This document shows positions 1-10,403 of a stretch of DNA of 64,000 nt, one piece after another. Within the stretch, counting starts at the first letter, position 1; the number at the start of each line of letters is the position of its first letter. Made by a program: the position numbers and the translations under genes. The stretch lies in the NCBI GenBank assembly GCA_963718065.1, contig CAVQYE010000009.1, positions 1 to 64,000 on the forward strand. The letters are read 5' to 3'. The DNA is from CAVPGP01 sp963718065 (lineage in GTDB: Bacteria > Actinomycetota > Thermoleophilia > Gaiellales > Gaiellaceae). Below the pieces are notes generated by a model that was given only the letters and a program-made list of their open reading frames with translations, made no database searches and was not told the origin of the DNA.

Positions 1-14
1 CTGACCGTTTCCTG

Positions 15-862
15 CTATCTGCCCAGCGAAATCAGCAAATCCTTCGGGTGGATGCTCAGCACCGGGATTGGTGAGTGATTGACCATCTGCTGGGCGTAAG
101 GTCCGAGCAAAAGGTTTTTCGCGGATATTTCCTGCTCCGTCATGATGGATATCAGGTTTGCATTGGTCTTCAATGCGTAATCAATGCTCGAATTGGTCAG
201 GTTGTCTGACTCTACCGACTCGATGACGTAGCGTATATTTTCTTCCTCCAGGTGTTTCCTGACCTGGTCGCCATAACTGTTGATCCTGGTGATGATGGCT
301 GCCACTTCTGAAGAATTGACTTTGAGAATATGCACTTCTGCATCGAATATTTTAGCCATATAAGCTGTGAAAGGCACTTTCTGGCGTGTTTCAGGAGTGC
401 TGTCAAGAGGAAGCACGATTTTTTCGAGCTGACGGTTGACGCTGACCCCTCCCCTGATGGTAATGACGGGCTTTCTCAGGGCGCTTACGATCCGGTTGGC
501 ATTACTCCCGATCCAGAACTCTTCAAAGCCGGATGCTCCGTGCGTACCGGCCATCACCAGGAATATTTCTTTCCGGTCAGCTTCTTTAACAATCTCATGA
601 TAAACCTTTCCTTCCCTGATCAGGTATGTTATTTTATTACTCCCCATCATCGGCTGATATTTCTCAATCAACTCGTCAATTTGTCCTTCACCATGGAAGA
701 GACGGTATTGGGGCCTTCGGTAAACATCTCCCTGGAAGAATCAGGCTTGATCACATACATTAATTCAACCCCCGCTTCAGCCTTCTCTGCTATGGTAATA
801 GCATGTTCCAGTGCGTTCAGGGAACAATCTGAGAAATCGATGGCAACGAGTATCTGTTTCAT
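15..862 (-). CDS. Universal stress protein, two UspA domains, frameshifted
   Basis: This is a cytosolic universal stress protein with two tandem UspA domains, a common Bacteroidetes arrangement of about 280 residues. The N-terminus MKQILVAIDFSDCSLNALEHA is a UspA strand-1 signature. GTHGASGFEEFWIGSNANRIV is the nucleotide-binding G-2x-G-9x-G(S/T) type loop of domain 1, and MVNHSPIPVLS closes domain 2. The frame breaks near 670: one base is missing in KDKL-DELIEK, and restoring it rejoins both halves. A paralogue with the same layout lies upstream at 1307-2152, so this is a recent duplication or small stress cluster. The break may be a sequencing error. The ligand (ATP or none) cannot be told from sequence. 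Confidence 0.85.
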
Positions 863-874
863 AATTCGGGTTTT

Positions 875-1310
875 TTAGTTTATCGCAGGAAAATTGATTT
901 CATCTTTGATGACCCATGCATTCGGATAACCAATAAGTATGGATTGCAGCATCTTTTCCGCTTCCAGCCGGCTCCTGAAATCCCCCACTCTTACCCGGTA
1001 ATTTGGTGCTTTCCAGCTGACGTATGCCGGGACTTCAGGGATACAGGGCCAGGAATTCATCCCTGGCCTGACGCGCCCGGTCACTCGAATTGATCCCCGA
1101 ATCAAAAAATATCTGGATCCGGTATCCCGGGATAGCTTTATTATCAGGGTTTTCCATTATCTTCAACCTGAGTCTCTCGTATTGTTGAAGCACGGTATCA
1201 ACTAACGGATCCTGCAATACAGTAATCCTGCCATAATAAGAATTCTGCGCAGACGCAACCATCTGCAGCAACATCATTAGCCATATCAACAGCAAAGACC
1301 GCATGATCAC
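875..1310 (-). CDS. Exported SPOR-domain protein, frameshifted
   Basis: A small protein with an N-terminal signal peptide (MRSLLLIWLMMLLQMVASA) followed by a SPOR-like peptidoglycan-binding fold: GYRIQIFFDSGINSSDRARQA, then NYRVRVGDFRSRLEAEKML and a final IKDEINFP strand. SPOR domains bind denuded glycan strands at division sites in the periplasm. The reading frame is interrupted near 1040 inside a CCC run; removing one C joins LALYP to EVPAYVSW without loss. Start is the GTG at 1310 or the ATG at 1304. The GTG overlaps the TGA of the upstream UspA gene, which suggests translational coupling. Confidence 0.75.
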
Positions 1311-2152
1311 AAGCCTGTATTAATGGAAACAAGTTCTTTTGCCCTCATGCTCAGCACGGGAACCGGTGAATGATTGACCATCTGCTGGGCGTAAGGACCC
1401 AGGAATAGATTAGCGGTCGTTGTTTCCTGTTCGGTCATGATCGCGATCAGGTCAGCGCCTACCTCTTCGCTATAGTCGATGGTTGTCCTGGTAATATTAT
1501 CCGATTCTCTCGTGACGGCAAAAAACTTGATTTTCCGCTCCGCGAAATAATCCGTCACGTGTTTGGCGTAATTATCGACTCTTTTCTGCACCGATTTCAA
1601 CGAGGTAGAGTAGAGTGAAAGCACATGGATCTCAGAATTAAAAAGAGCTGCAACCTGCGAGGCGATGGGGATCTTCTGGCGGGTTTCCTGGGAGCTGTCG
1701 ATCGGGATGACGATCTTTTTAATATCGCCGCCTTTGAAATCATGCCTTAGTGTGATGACCGGGCAGGGGGCATTTGTAACAATCCGGTAAGCGTTGCTCC
1801 CTATCCAGAATTCCTCAAATCCTGAAATGCCATGTGTTCCGGCAATAATCAGGTCAGCATTGACACTTTTAGCCTGCTGGGCCACTTCTATATAAACCTT
1901 TCCTTTGCGGGTCTTATAATCCAGCTTCCCGTTTTTCAGGTTTTTTACATATTTATCCTGAAGCTCTTTCAGCATGGCAACCTTTTCGTTTCTGTCTTCA
2001 TGGGCACCCTCAAAGACAGCCTCTTCGCTTGTTGTGTTATCCACCCAGACCATCTGGACATCCGCTTTAGCCTTATTGGCAAGGTGAATGCCAAAGGCCA
2101 GGGCATTTATCGAGGTCTTCGAAAAATCGATGGCAACTATAATTTGTTTCAT
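1307..2152 (-). CDS. Universal stress protein, two UspA domains
   Basis: An intact 281-residue tandem-UspA protein. Domain 1 begins MKQIIVAIDFSKTSINALAFG and ends with the loop GTHGISGFEEFWIGSNAYRIV and APCPVITL. Domain 2 begins KKIVIPIDSSQETRQKIP and ends MVNHSPVPVLSM. It is the full-length paralogue of the gene at 15-862, with very similar spacing. It is the first gene of the minus-strand group uspA-SPOR-uspA. The 5' side is a 320-bp gap rich in short repeats; no Shine-Dalgarno sequence is visible, as usual in Bacteroidetes. Role: cytosolic stress response, exact stimulus unknown. Confidence 0.9.
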   Translation of the reverse strand: MKQIIVAIDFSKTSINALAFGIHLANKAKADVQMVWVDNTTSEEAVFEGAHEDRNEKVAMLKELQDKYVKNLKNGKLDYKTRKGKVYIEVAQQAKSVNADLIIAGTHGISGFEEFWIGSNAYRIVTNAPCPVITLRHDFKGGDIKKIVIPIDSSQETRQKIPIASQVAALFNSEIHVLSLYSTSLKSVQKRVDNYAKHVTDYFAERKIKFFAVTRESDNITRTTIDYSEEVGADLIAIMTEQETTTANLFLGPYAQQMVNHSPVPVLSMRAKELVSINTGL

Positions 2153-2251
2153 GACCTGGCAGTGTTAAAACAATTTTCAGTAAAGTTAAGAAATAAATAG
2201 ATAGTTAATATCAGGAAGGTGAACAAACGCAGGATTTGAGAGAAAAATTAT

Positions 2252-2333
2252 TGTTCCAATGTTCCAGGGTTCCAATGTTCCAGGGTTCCAATGTTCCAGG
2301 GTTCCAATGTTCCAGGGTTCCAATGTTCCAGGG
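2252..2333. repeat. 8/16-bp tandem repeat array (TTCCAATG/TTCCAGGG)
   Basis: About five copies of the 16-mer TTCCAATGTTCCAGGG, itself two related 8-mers, followed by looser GTTACATC/GCTACTTC units to about 2372. The array fills the gap upstream of uspA. The reverse-complement motif recurs on the other side of the IS element at 5262-5317. Nothing else is recognisable in 2153-2473. Confidence 0.85.
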
Positions 2334-2676
2334 TTACATCGTTACATCGCTACTTCGTTACATCGTTCCAGGGTCCCTCTACTTTATCGCAGATCGATAA
2401 ATCGTTAAAGCAGCAAATCGAAAGTCATCCTATACGTCAATCCGGATAGAATTATTAACAACCCAAAATTTTATGGAGAATCCGGTCAAATTGACCACCT
2501 GATTCCGGAGCAAATTGACCACCTCTAAACAGGGTCACTTTTTGGTGGTTTTCCGGAGCAAACTGACCACCTGGATTCCGGAGGAAATTGACCACCCATT
2601 TTCATTGATTTTATCGATTAAGGACAGCATAAATAGCTAATGTTGCGAACAACTAATTTCTCAACAATAACTATTT

Positions 2677-4233
2677 ATGCCAAACAACTTAATCGTTATG
2701 AACAAAGTTAAACAGATTTTGCAATGGTACACCGAGGGTGTTCCTAAATTGAAGATCAGCCAAAAAGCTGGCGTGTCACGTAACTCTGTAAAGAGTTACA
2801 TCCGGCAGTTTATCGCTATGGACAAATCGCTGGAAGAGCTCCTGAGCCTAAAAGATTCTGACCTGGAGAAGCTATTTTTAGCCAAACAGGTCAAAGAACC
2901 GGATCATCGGTACAAGGATCTGATCGCCTTCTTTCCGGAGGTTGATAAAGCGCTGAAGAAGAAAGGCAATACGTTACATAAACTCTGGCAGGAATACCTG
3001 AAAAAGTATCCGGATGGATTTAAACACACCCAGTTCAATGAGCATTACCGGCAATGGTCTAAACGGACCAATGCCACGATGCATATGGATCACAAGGCAG
3101 GCGACAAGATGTATGTGGATTATGCCGGGGAGAAGCTGCAGATCGTAGATCCGGACACTGGTGAGGTAATACAAGGTGGAAGTTTTTGTAGCCATTCTTG
3201 GTGCGAGCCAACTGACCTATGTAGAAGCGACGATGACCCAGCGTAAGGAAGACTTTATCGGGGCTTGTGAAAATGCCCTGTATTACTTTGGAGGAGCTCC
3301 CCAGGCTATTGTACCGGACAACCTGAAGTCTGCCGTTATCAAGAGTGATAAATACGAGCCAACGCTCAATGAGTCATTCCGGGACTTTGTGGAGCATTAC
3401 AACATGGTTGCCCTTCCGGCAGGACCTTATAAGCCACGGCACAAAGCGCTGGTTGAAGGAGCCGTCAAAATCATCTACCAGGTGATCTATACGATCATCA
3501 GGGAGACAGGACTTTACCTCGCTTGAGGACGTTGAACAATGCAATCTGGGAGTTGCTGGCCATCCATAACAATAATCCGCTCAGGGGCCGTCCCTACAGT
3601 CGCCGCCAGATGTTTGAAGAGATCGAACGGTCAATGCTGCAGCCTTTATCAGTGTACTCGTTACGAGCTGAAAAACAAGCGGGTTGCAACGGTATCAAAG
3701 AACAACTATGTATGCCTTGGTGAAGACAAGCATTATTACAGTGTCCCTTACCATTATATCGGCAAGAAGGTAAGCATCCTTTACAGCCAGAGCAAGGTAG
3801 ATATTTATTACCGTTATGAACACATTGCCTACTCACAAGCGTAACCGCAGGGCATTCATGTTCACCACGGTTGAGGATCACCTGGCAACCAAACACAAAT
3901 ACCAGTCAGACTGGACACCGGAGAAGTTCATTGAACGAGCCAAGGCTATCGGAGAACAAACTGAAAAGTACATCACCGCAGATACTCACCCTAAGACAGC
4001 ATCCCGAGCAAGCCTATAAAACCTGCCAGGGGATCTTGAACTATGCAGCCAAAGTTGGCAATGAACGTCTCAACGCAGCCTGTCATCGGGCAAACTTCTA
4101 TGAAGACTACAGCTATAAAACCATCCTGGCCATCCTGGATAAACATCTTGACAGTGTCCCGTTAGATCCGGACAACGATCGTGCATCCATGCCAGTTCAT
4201 GGTAATATCCGTGGCAACACTTATTATGCATGA
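2677..4233 (+). pseudogene. istA: IstA transposase, multiple frameshifts
   Basis: DDE transposase of IS21. The N-terminus has the helix-turn-helix stretch VKQILQWYTEGVPKLKISQKA. The catalytic core is spread over frames: MYVDYAGEKLQI holds the first Asp, AIVPDNLKSAVI the second Asp and HKALVEGAVKIIY the Glu. Fragments are read from 2677-3180, 3176-3526, 3523-3720, 3660-3840, 3816-4000 and 3900-4233, so at least four indels are present over 1.5 kb, while the adjacent istB is intact. All DDE residues are present. The element could therefore be functional if the indels are sequencing errors; otherwise it is dead. Confidence 0.85.
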
Positions 4234-4326
4234 TGATGCACCTTGCTCACCTTATCCGATCCTGTCAGATCCAGATCGGATAGGGTGAGTTCCCTTGAAC
4301 ACAATCAACCTAAAAACAAATAAGTT

Positions 4327-5061
4327 ATGAACGAAACAATCCTTCAAAAAATGAAACAAATGAAGTTGCACGGCATGGCCGGCGCTTTCAAAACAAGCCT
4401 GGAAGATGGCAGAAACGTTCATCTTACAGCCGATGAGATGATCTCCTTTTTAATCGAATCGGAATGGGATGACCGCAATAACCGCCGCATTGAACGTCGC
4501 ATTCGAACTGCCCGCTTCCGCTACAAAGCCAATGTTGAACAGATCGACTTTAAGATAGACCGCAACCTGGACAAGAATCTGATGAACCGTTTTGCCGAAT
4601 GCTCTTTTATCGAAAAAAACGAAAATATCCTCATTACTGGAAGCACCGGTATCGGTAAAAGTTATATTGCTTCGGCACTCGGCAATCAGGCCTGTATGCT
4701 CGGTTATAAGGTTCTTTATGCCAGCACATCCAAACTCTTTGCCATGTTGAAAATGGCCAGGGCTGATGGTTCTTACATCAAGGAAATTGCCAGGATCGAA
4801 AAGATGGATCTGCTGATACTCGATGACTTCGGCATGCAGCCCTTGGATAGTCATAACCGGTCTGCCCTCATTGAGATCATTGAAGACCGGCATGGTAAAC
4901 GTTCCACTATTATTGCAGCACAGCTCCCGGTGGCACAGTGGCACGATGTAATCGGTGAGAAAACCATTGCTGATGCGGTTTTGGATCGTATTGTCCACAA
5001 TGCATATCGCATCGAAATGGTCGGGGAGTCATTAAGAAAAAGACAACAATTATTGAACTAA
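4327..5061 (+). CDS. istB: IstB-like ATP-binding protein
   Basis: An intact 244-residue AAA+ helper of the IS21 transposase. Walker A is GSTGIGKSYIASALG (about residues 106-120), Walker B is MDLLILDDFG (about 160-169), and arginine-rich sensor segments follow. IstB oligomerises on DNA and activates IstA-mediated insertion. It starts 93 bp after istA, with its own ATG at 4327. Length and motifs are normal for the family. Confidence 0.95.
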   Translation: MNETILQKMKQMKLHGMAGAFKTSLEDGRNVHLTADEMISFLIESEWDDRNNRRIERRIRTARFRYKANVEQIDFKIDRNLDKNLMNRFAECSFIEKNENILITGSTGIGKSYIASALGNQACMLGYKVLYASTSKLFAMLKMARADGSYIKEIARIEKMDLLILDDFGMQPLDSHNRSALIEIIEDRHGKRSTIIAAQLPVAQWHDVIGEKTIADAVLDRIVHNAYRIEMVGESLRKRQQLLN

Positions 5062-5225
5062 ATCGAATAAAAATACTGGTAATGAATAAATGTATATTTG
5101 TATAACCGTCTGAAAAGAGATAAAATCAAAGAAAATGAGGGGAAAATGGGGGTGGTCAATTTGCACCGGAAAGAAGGTGGTCACTTTCAACCGGATTTAG
5201 GTGGTCAATATCACCGGAAAATGCA

Positions 5226-5320
5226 GTAACGAAGTAACGAAGTAACGAAGGAGTGCAACTTTGGAACCCTGGAACATTGGAAACCTGGATCTTTGGAACC
5301 CTGGAACAATGGAACAATTT
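5226..5320. repeat. 8-bp-period repeats (GTAACGAA and TGGAACNN units)
   Basis: Directly after the IS right end there are three GTAACGAA units. At 5262-5317 follow seven units of the form TGGAACCC, TGGAACAT, TGGAAACC, TGGATCTT, TGGAACCC, TGGAACAA, TGGAACAA. These are the reverse complements of the units at 2252-2372, so both divergent genes flanking the IS (uspA and ruvB) carry the same family in their 5' regions. Confidence 0.8.
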
Positions 5321-5323
5321 TCC

Positions 5324-5331
5324 TACCTTTG
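5324..5331 (+). promoter_or_regulatory. Bacteroidetes -7 promoter element of ruvB
   Basis: TACCTTTG matches the Bacteroidetes sigma-ABfr -7 consensus TAnnTTTG, 17 bases before the ruvB ATG at 5348. No clear -33 TTG element is present at the right spacing because that region is occupied by the 8-bp repeats. Confidence 0.45.
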
Positions 5332-5347
5332 CTCTTCTAACAAGCCC

Positions 5348-5963
5348 ATGATGAACGACAACCTTGATGCAACCGGCAAGTTCCTGACGCCTGATGAAAA
5401 AGAAGCCGAACAGGTGCTGCGGCCATCGGAGTTCTCCAGTTTTGCAGGCCAGAGAAATGTTGTGGATAACCTGAAAGTTTTTGTTCAGGCTGCCAAACAG
5501 CGGGGTGAATCGCTCGATCATGTTTTGCTGCACGGACCACCGGGATTAGGGAAAACGACATTGTCGCACATTATTGCCAACGAACTTGGTGTCGGAATAA
5601 AAATTTCTTCCGGGCCGGTTCTCGATAAACCCGGCGATCTCGCCGGATTGCTTACCAATCTTGAGGAAAACGATGTGCTTTTTATTGACGAAATTCACCG
5701 CTTAAGTCCGGTGGTTGAGGAATATCTTTACAGCGCCATGGAGGATTACCGGATCGATATCATGATTGAATCGGGACCTAATGCCCGCAGCGTTCAGATT
5801 TCTCTCAGTCCTTTTACATTGATAGGCGCAACTACCCGCTCGGGCCTTCTGACTGCTCCCCTGCGTTCACGATTTGGGATCAACATGCGGTTATCGTATT
5901 ACGATGCCAAGACGCTCGAAACCATCCTTAACCGTTCTTCAAGGATACTGAACGTGCCCATAG
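5348..5963 (+). CDS. ruvB: Holliday junction helicase RuvB, 3' end lost at chimeric join
   Basis: AAA+ motor that drives branch migration of Holliday junctions with RuvA and RuvC. Visible parts: the N-terminal LRPSEFSSFAGQRNVVDNL, Walker A LLHGPPGLGKTTLSHII, Walker B VLFIDEIHRLSPVVEE and sensor LIGATTRSGLLTAPLRSRFG. The protein follows the Bacteroidetes RuvB pattern up to SSRILNVPI (about residue 205) and then changes abruptly into high-GC coding sequence in the same orientation. The C-terminal third (small AAA domain and winged helix) is missing. Start ATG 5348 or 5351. This is truncation by a chimeric junction, not a natural shortened gene. Confidence 0.93.
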
Positions 5964-6784
5964 GGCCGCGAAGATTCCGCGGTCGCCTCGTTCCTCTACC
6001 CGGAGTCGGCCGCCCGCGCGCTCGGCCTCGCCGCGGATCGCGCCGAGTGGCTGCGCCGCCCGGCAGGCGCCCTGCCCGAACTCGAGGTCGACGCGGAGGC
6101 CGCCCGCCGGCTCGTGCAGACGGCGCTCGAGGGCTCGAGCGACGTCTGGCTCGACCCGGCAAAGACGCGGAGACTGCTCGAGGCGTACGGCGTTCCGCTC
6201 GTCCCGGAGCGCCTGGCCGAGACCGCCGAGCAGGCGGTCGAGGCCGCGCGTGACCTCGGCTTCCCGTCGTCGTCAAGACGGCCGCGGCGGGCGTGCACAA
6301 GACGGAGAGCGGCGGGGTCGCGCTCGACCTCCGCGACGAGGAGCAGGTGCGCGCGGCGGCCGAGCGCATCGGCGGGCCGGTGATCGTGCAGCCGTTCCTC
6401 CACGGAGGCGCCGAGCTGCTGGCGGGCGTCGTCCAGGATCCGGTCTTCGGGCCGCTGGTCGCGTTCGGCCCGGGCGGCGTGATGGCCGAGCTGATCGGCG
6501 ACGCGGGCTTCCGGATCGCGCCGCTCACGGACGTGGACGCGAGGGAGCTCGTGCACGGCGGCAAGGCGGGCAGGCTCGTCCGCGGCTTCCGCGGCGTCCC
6601 GCCGGCGGACGCGGACGCGCTCGTCGATCTCGTGCAGCGGCTGGCCCGCCTCGCCGAGGAGCTGCCGGAGGTCGCCGAGCTCGACCTCAATCCGGTGATC
6701 GCGCTCCCGCACGGCTGCCTCGCCGTGGACGCGCGCGTCCGCCTGCGCGTGCGCCCGCCCGAGCACGCGCTCAAGTCCTGGTAG
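5964..6784 (+). CDS. ADP-forming acyl/acetyl-CoA synthetase, C-terminal part
   Basis: C-terminal part of an NDP-forming acyl-CoA synthetase (acetate:CoA ligase type), which interconverts acyl-CoA and ADP with acid and ATP. It begins inside the CoA-ligase region (AVASFLYPESAARALGLAAD). It continues through the linker to the ATP-grasp domain: KTRRLLEAYGVPLVPERLA, then FPVVVKTAAAGVHKTESGG (the frame breaks at about 6268, one G missing), VIVQPFLHGGAELLAGVV and VAELDLNPVIALPHGCLAVD. The 5' part, with the CoA-binding Rossmann domain and catalytic His, is absent because of the chimeric join. It precedes phosphoketolase and acetate kinase, fitting acetyl-phosphate/acetate/acetyl-CoA interconversion. 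Confidence 0.85.
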
Positions 6785-6887
6785 GACCGCCGTCTGCGGC
6801 ATTGCCGTAGCCGCGCTGCGGCCGCCCGCACTTGCGCCGGGGGGCCGCGCAGTCGATCCTGGGACGACCGACCCGAGGAGCCTCGAG

Positions 6888-9279
6888 ATGACCACGCCGC
6901 ACGAGACCCTGACGCCCGCCGCCCGGGCCGCTCGACCGCGAGGAGCTGCAGCCTGATCGACGCCTGGTGGCGCGCCGCGAACTACCTGTCGGTCGGCCAG
7001 ATCTACCTGCTCGACAATCCGCTGCTGCGCGAGCCGCTCGTGCCCGAGCACGTCAAGCCGCGGCTGCTCGGCCACTTCGGCACGACACCCGGGCTCAACC
7101 TGCTCTACGCGCACCTGAACCGCGCGATCCGGGCGCGCGACCTGAGTGCGATCTACATCGCCGGGCCCGGCCACGGCGGCCCGGCGCTGGTCGCGAACGC
7201 CTACCTCGAGGGCACGTACAGCGAGGTCTACCCGCACGTCAGCCGCGACGAGGACGGCCTGCAGGAGCTCTTCCGCCAGTTCTCGTTCCCGGGCGGGATC
7301 CCGAGCCACGTCGCGCCCGAGACGCCCGGCTCGATCCACGAGGGCGGCGAGCTCGGCTACTCGCTGGCGCACGCCTTCGGCGCGGCGTTCGACAACCCCG
7401 ACCTGCTCGTCGCCTGCGTCGTCGGCGACGGCGAGGCCGAGACCGGCCCGCTCGCGACGAGCTGGCACTCGAACAAGTTCCTGAGCGCGCGCACCGACGG
7501 CGCCGTGCTGCCGATCCTGCACCTGAACGGCTACAAGATCGCGAACCCGACCGTGCTCGCGCGCATCCCCGAGGACGAGCTCGTCGCGCTCTTCGAGGGC
7601 TACGGCTGGCGCCCGCTGATCGTGTCCGGCGACGAGCCTGCCGCGGTGCACCAGGCGCTCGCGGCCGCGCTCGACGAGGCGCTCGACGAGATCGCGGAGA
7701 TCCAGCGCGCCGCCCGCGAGGACGGCGCCGAGCGCGCCACGTGGCCGATGATCGTCCTGCGCACGCCGAAGGGCTGGACCGGGCCGAAGGAGGTCGACGG
7801 CCTGCCGGTCGAGGGCACGTGGCGCTCGCACCAGGTGCCGCTCGCGGACGTTCGCGACAACCCGGAGCACCGTCCGCCAGCTCGAGGAGTGGCTGCGCAG
7901 CTACCGGCCGGAGGAGCTCTTCGACGAGCGACGGCGCGCTCGTTCCCGAGCTGCGCCGCGCTCGCGCCGACCGGCGAGCGGCGCATGAGCGCGAACCCGC
8001 ACGCGAACGGCGGCCTGCTGCTCCGCGACCTCGACCTGCCCGACTTCCGGCGACTACGCCGTCGACGTCGAGCAGCCGGCGACGACGTCGAGCGAGGCGA
8101 CGCGCGTGCTCGGCCGCTTCCTCCGCGACGTGATCGTCGACGCGAACCCCGAGAGCTTCCGCGTCTTCGGCCCGGACGAGACCGCGTCGAACCGGCTCGG
8201 CGACGTGTTCGAGGTCACCGACCGGGTCTGGGAGGCGCGAGCGCTGCCCACCGACGAGCACCTCGCGCCGGAAGGCCGCGTCGTCGAGGTGCTCTCGGAG
8301 CATCTCTGCCAGGGGTGGCTCGAGGGCTACCTGCTGACGGGCCGGCACGGGCTCTTCAACTGCTACGAGGCGTTCATCCACATCGTCGACTCGATGTTCA
8401 ACCAGCACGCGAAGTGGCTGAAGGTGACGCGCGACATCCCGTGGCGCCGCCCGATCGCGTCGCTCAACTACCTGCTCAGCTCGCACGTCTGGCGCCAGGA
8501 CCACAACGGCTTCTCGCACCAGGATCCGGGCTTCATCGACCACGTCGTGAACAAGAAGGCGGAGATCGTCCGCGTCTACCTGCCGCCGGACGCGAACACG
8601 CTGCTGTCGGTCGCCGACCACTGCCTGCGCAGCCGCGACTACGTGAACGTGATCGTGGCCGGCAAGCAGCCCGCGCTCGACTACCTCTCGATGGACGACG
8701 CGATCGTGCACTGCACGCGCGGCATCGGCATCTGGGACTGGGCGTCGAACGACGACGGCGGCGAGCCGGACGTCGTGCTCGCCTGCTGCGGCGACGTGCC
8801 GACGCTCGAGACGCTCGCCGCGGCCGCGATCCTGCGCGAGCGCCTGCCCGAGCTGAAGGTGCGCGTCGTCAACGTCGTCGACCTGATGCGTCTCCAGCCG
8901 ACAGCGAGCACCCGCACGGCCTCTCCGACGACGAGTTCGACGCGCTGTTCACGACGCGACCGGCCGGTCGTCTTCGCCTACCACGGCTACCCGTGGCTGA
9001 TCCACCGGCTCACCTACCGCGCGCACGAACCACGACGAACCTCCACGTGCGCGGCTACAAGGAGGAGGGCACGACGACGACGCCGTTCGACATGGTCATG
9101 CTCAACGACCTCGACCGCTACCACCTCGTGATGGACGTGATCGACCGCGTGCCCGGCCTCTCCGACACGCGCCGGGCAGCTCCGCCAGGAGATGGTCGAC
9201 GCGCGCATCCGGGCGCGCGTGGACGCGCGAGCACGGCGAGGACCATCCGGACGTCCGCGACTGGACCTGGCCGTACTGA
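6888..9279 (+). CDS. xfp: Phosphoketolase, multiple frameshifts
   Basis: Thiamine-diphosphate enzyme cleaving xylulose-5-P (and perhaps fructose-6-P) to acetyl phosphate plus a sugar phosphate. Start ATG 6888 is preceded by GAGGAG with 7-base spacing. The reconstructed protein is about 790 residues, normal for the family. Recognisable stretches are IDAWWRAANYLSVGQIYLLD, YIAGPGHGGPALVANAYLEG, the ThDP motif GDGEAETGPLATSWHSNKF, LPILHLNGYKIANPT, GLFNCYEAFIHIVDSM and the C-terminal YKEEGTTTTPFDMVMLND. Single-base indels occur near 6950, 7875, 7930, 7955, 8047, 8893, 8955, 9025 and 9170-9230; each can be repaired without losing family sequence, so sequencing error is likely. It is followed after 8 bases by ackA. 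Confidence 0.92.
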
Positions 9280-9287
9280 GCTGAGAC

Positions 9288-10403
9288 GTGGGCACGATCC
9301 TCGTCGTCAACGCCGGCTCGACGAGCCTGAAGCTCTCGGCCGTCGCCCGCGACGGTGGCCGGCGAGACGGTCGCGACGCTGCACGGACGTGACGGGCGGC
9401 GTCGAGGCGGTCGCGCACCGCGTCGTGCACGGCGGCGCGCGGTTCCGCGAGCCGGTCGTGCTCGACGGCGACGTCGAGCGCGAGCTCGCCGCGCTCGACC
9501 GAGCTCGCGCCGCTGCACAACGCGCCGGCGCTCGTCGGGCGATCGAGCACGCGCGAGCGCGCGCTGCCGGACGTGCCGCACGTCGCCGTCTTCGACACGG
9601 CCTTCCACGCGACGATCCCGCCCGAGGCCGCGACCGTACGCGGTGCCGCGGCGGTGGCGCGAGGAGTGGGGGATGCGCCGCTACGGCTTCCACGGCCTCT
9701 CGGTGCAGTGGGCGGCCGAGCGCGTCCCCGTGCCGCGGCTCGTCGTCTGCCACCTCGGCGGCGGCTGCTCGGTCACGGCGGTGCGCGACGGCCGCTCGGT
9801 CGACACGACGATGGGCTTCATCGCCGCTCGAGGGCGTGCCGATGGCGACACGCGCTCGGGCTCGGTCGACCCGGGCTCGTGCTCCACCTGCTGCGCAGCG
9901 GGAAGCTCCGCTCGACGAGCTCGAGGACGCCCTCGAGCGCGAGTCGGGCCTGCTCGGGCTCTCGGGTCTCAGCGGTCGGGTGCGAGGAGCTCGAGCGCTC
10001 GGACGAGCCGGACGCGCGGCTGCAGCTCTCGAGGTCTTCGCGTACCGGATCGCGACGGCGGCCGGCGGCGATGGCCGTCGCGCTCGGCGGCGTCGACGCG
10101 CTCGTCTTCACCGCCGGCGTCGGCGAGGGCTCGGCGCGCGTACGCTCGGACGTCTGCGCGCGGCTCCGCTTCCTCGGCGTTCAGCTCGATGCCGAGTTGA
10201 ATCGTGACGCGATGCCGGACGCGGACATCGCCTCGCCGGGATCGGTGCGCGTGATCGCGCTCCGCGCCTGCGAGGACGTGGTCGCCGCAGCCGCTGCCCG
10301 GACCCTGCTCGGCCTAGACGCTCAGTCGCCGGTGGAGCCGTTGCGCATGCCGGGCGGCAGGAGCGACGGGTCGAACCCGGGGCTCGGATTCGCCCAGGAG
10401 TAA
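9288..10403 (+). CDS. ackA: Acetate kinase, multiple frameshifts
   Basis: Converts acetyl phosphate and ADP to acetate and ATP, completing the phosphoketolase route directly upstream. Starts at GTG 9288. Motifs: VNAGSTSLKLS (ASKHA phosphate-1), VAHRVVHGGARF, VFDTAFHATIPPEA, YGFHGLSVQWAAERVP, VCHLGGGCSVTAVRDGRS, FTAGVGEGSARVRSDV. The frame changes about every 100 bases between 9355 and 10060. The stop at 10401 places the last about 27 codons on top of the 3' end of the convergent gene 10322-10972. Alternatively the true stop is TAG at 10313 after one more indel, which would remove the overlap. Confidence 0.9.

Larger units (their letters stand above)
2474..5225 (+). mobile_element. IS21-family insertion sequence
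   Basis: An element of about 2.75 kb with istA and istB in the typical order. Both ends carry several copies of a 20-bp motif, as is characteristic of IS21. On the left, four copies of (T)TCCGGnnnAAATTGACCACC lie at 2481-2499, 2503-2523, 2551-2571 and 2576-2596. On the right, three inverted copies lie at 5151-5172, 5176-5195 and 5200-5219. The outer limits are estimated from the outermost motif and may be off by several bases; I could not identify a convincing target duplication. istA is interrupted by several frame changes, so the copy is either decayed or badly sequenced. Confidence 0.85.

Noticed and set aside
2252..2333. Tandem repeat considered as a CRISPR array
   Set aside because: Units are directly contiguous 8/16-mers without unique spacers, and no cas gene is present.
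5261..6253. A 330-residue fusion of RuvB to an Arg/Pro-rich tail
   Set aside because: The tail is an out-of-frame reading of the acyl-CoA synthetase gene after the chimeric join.
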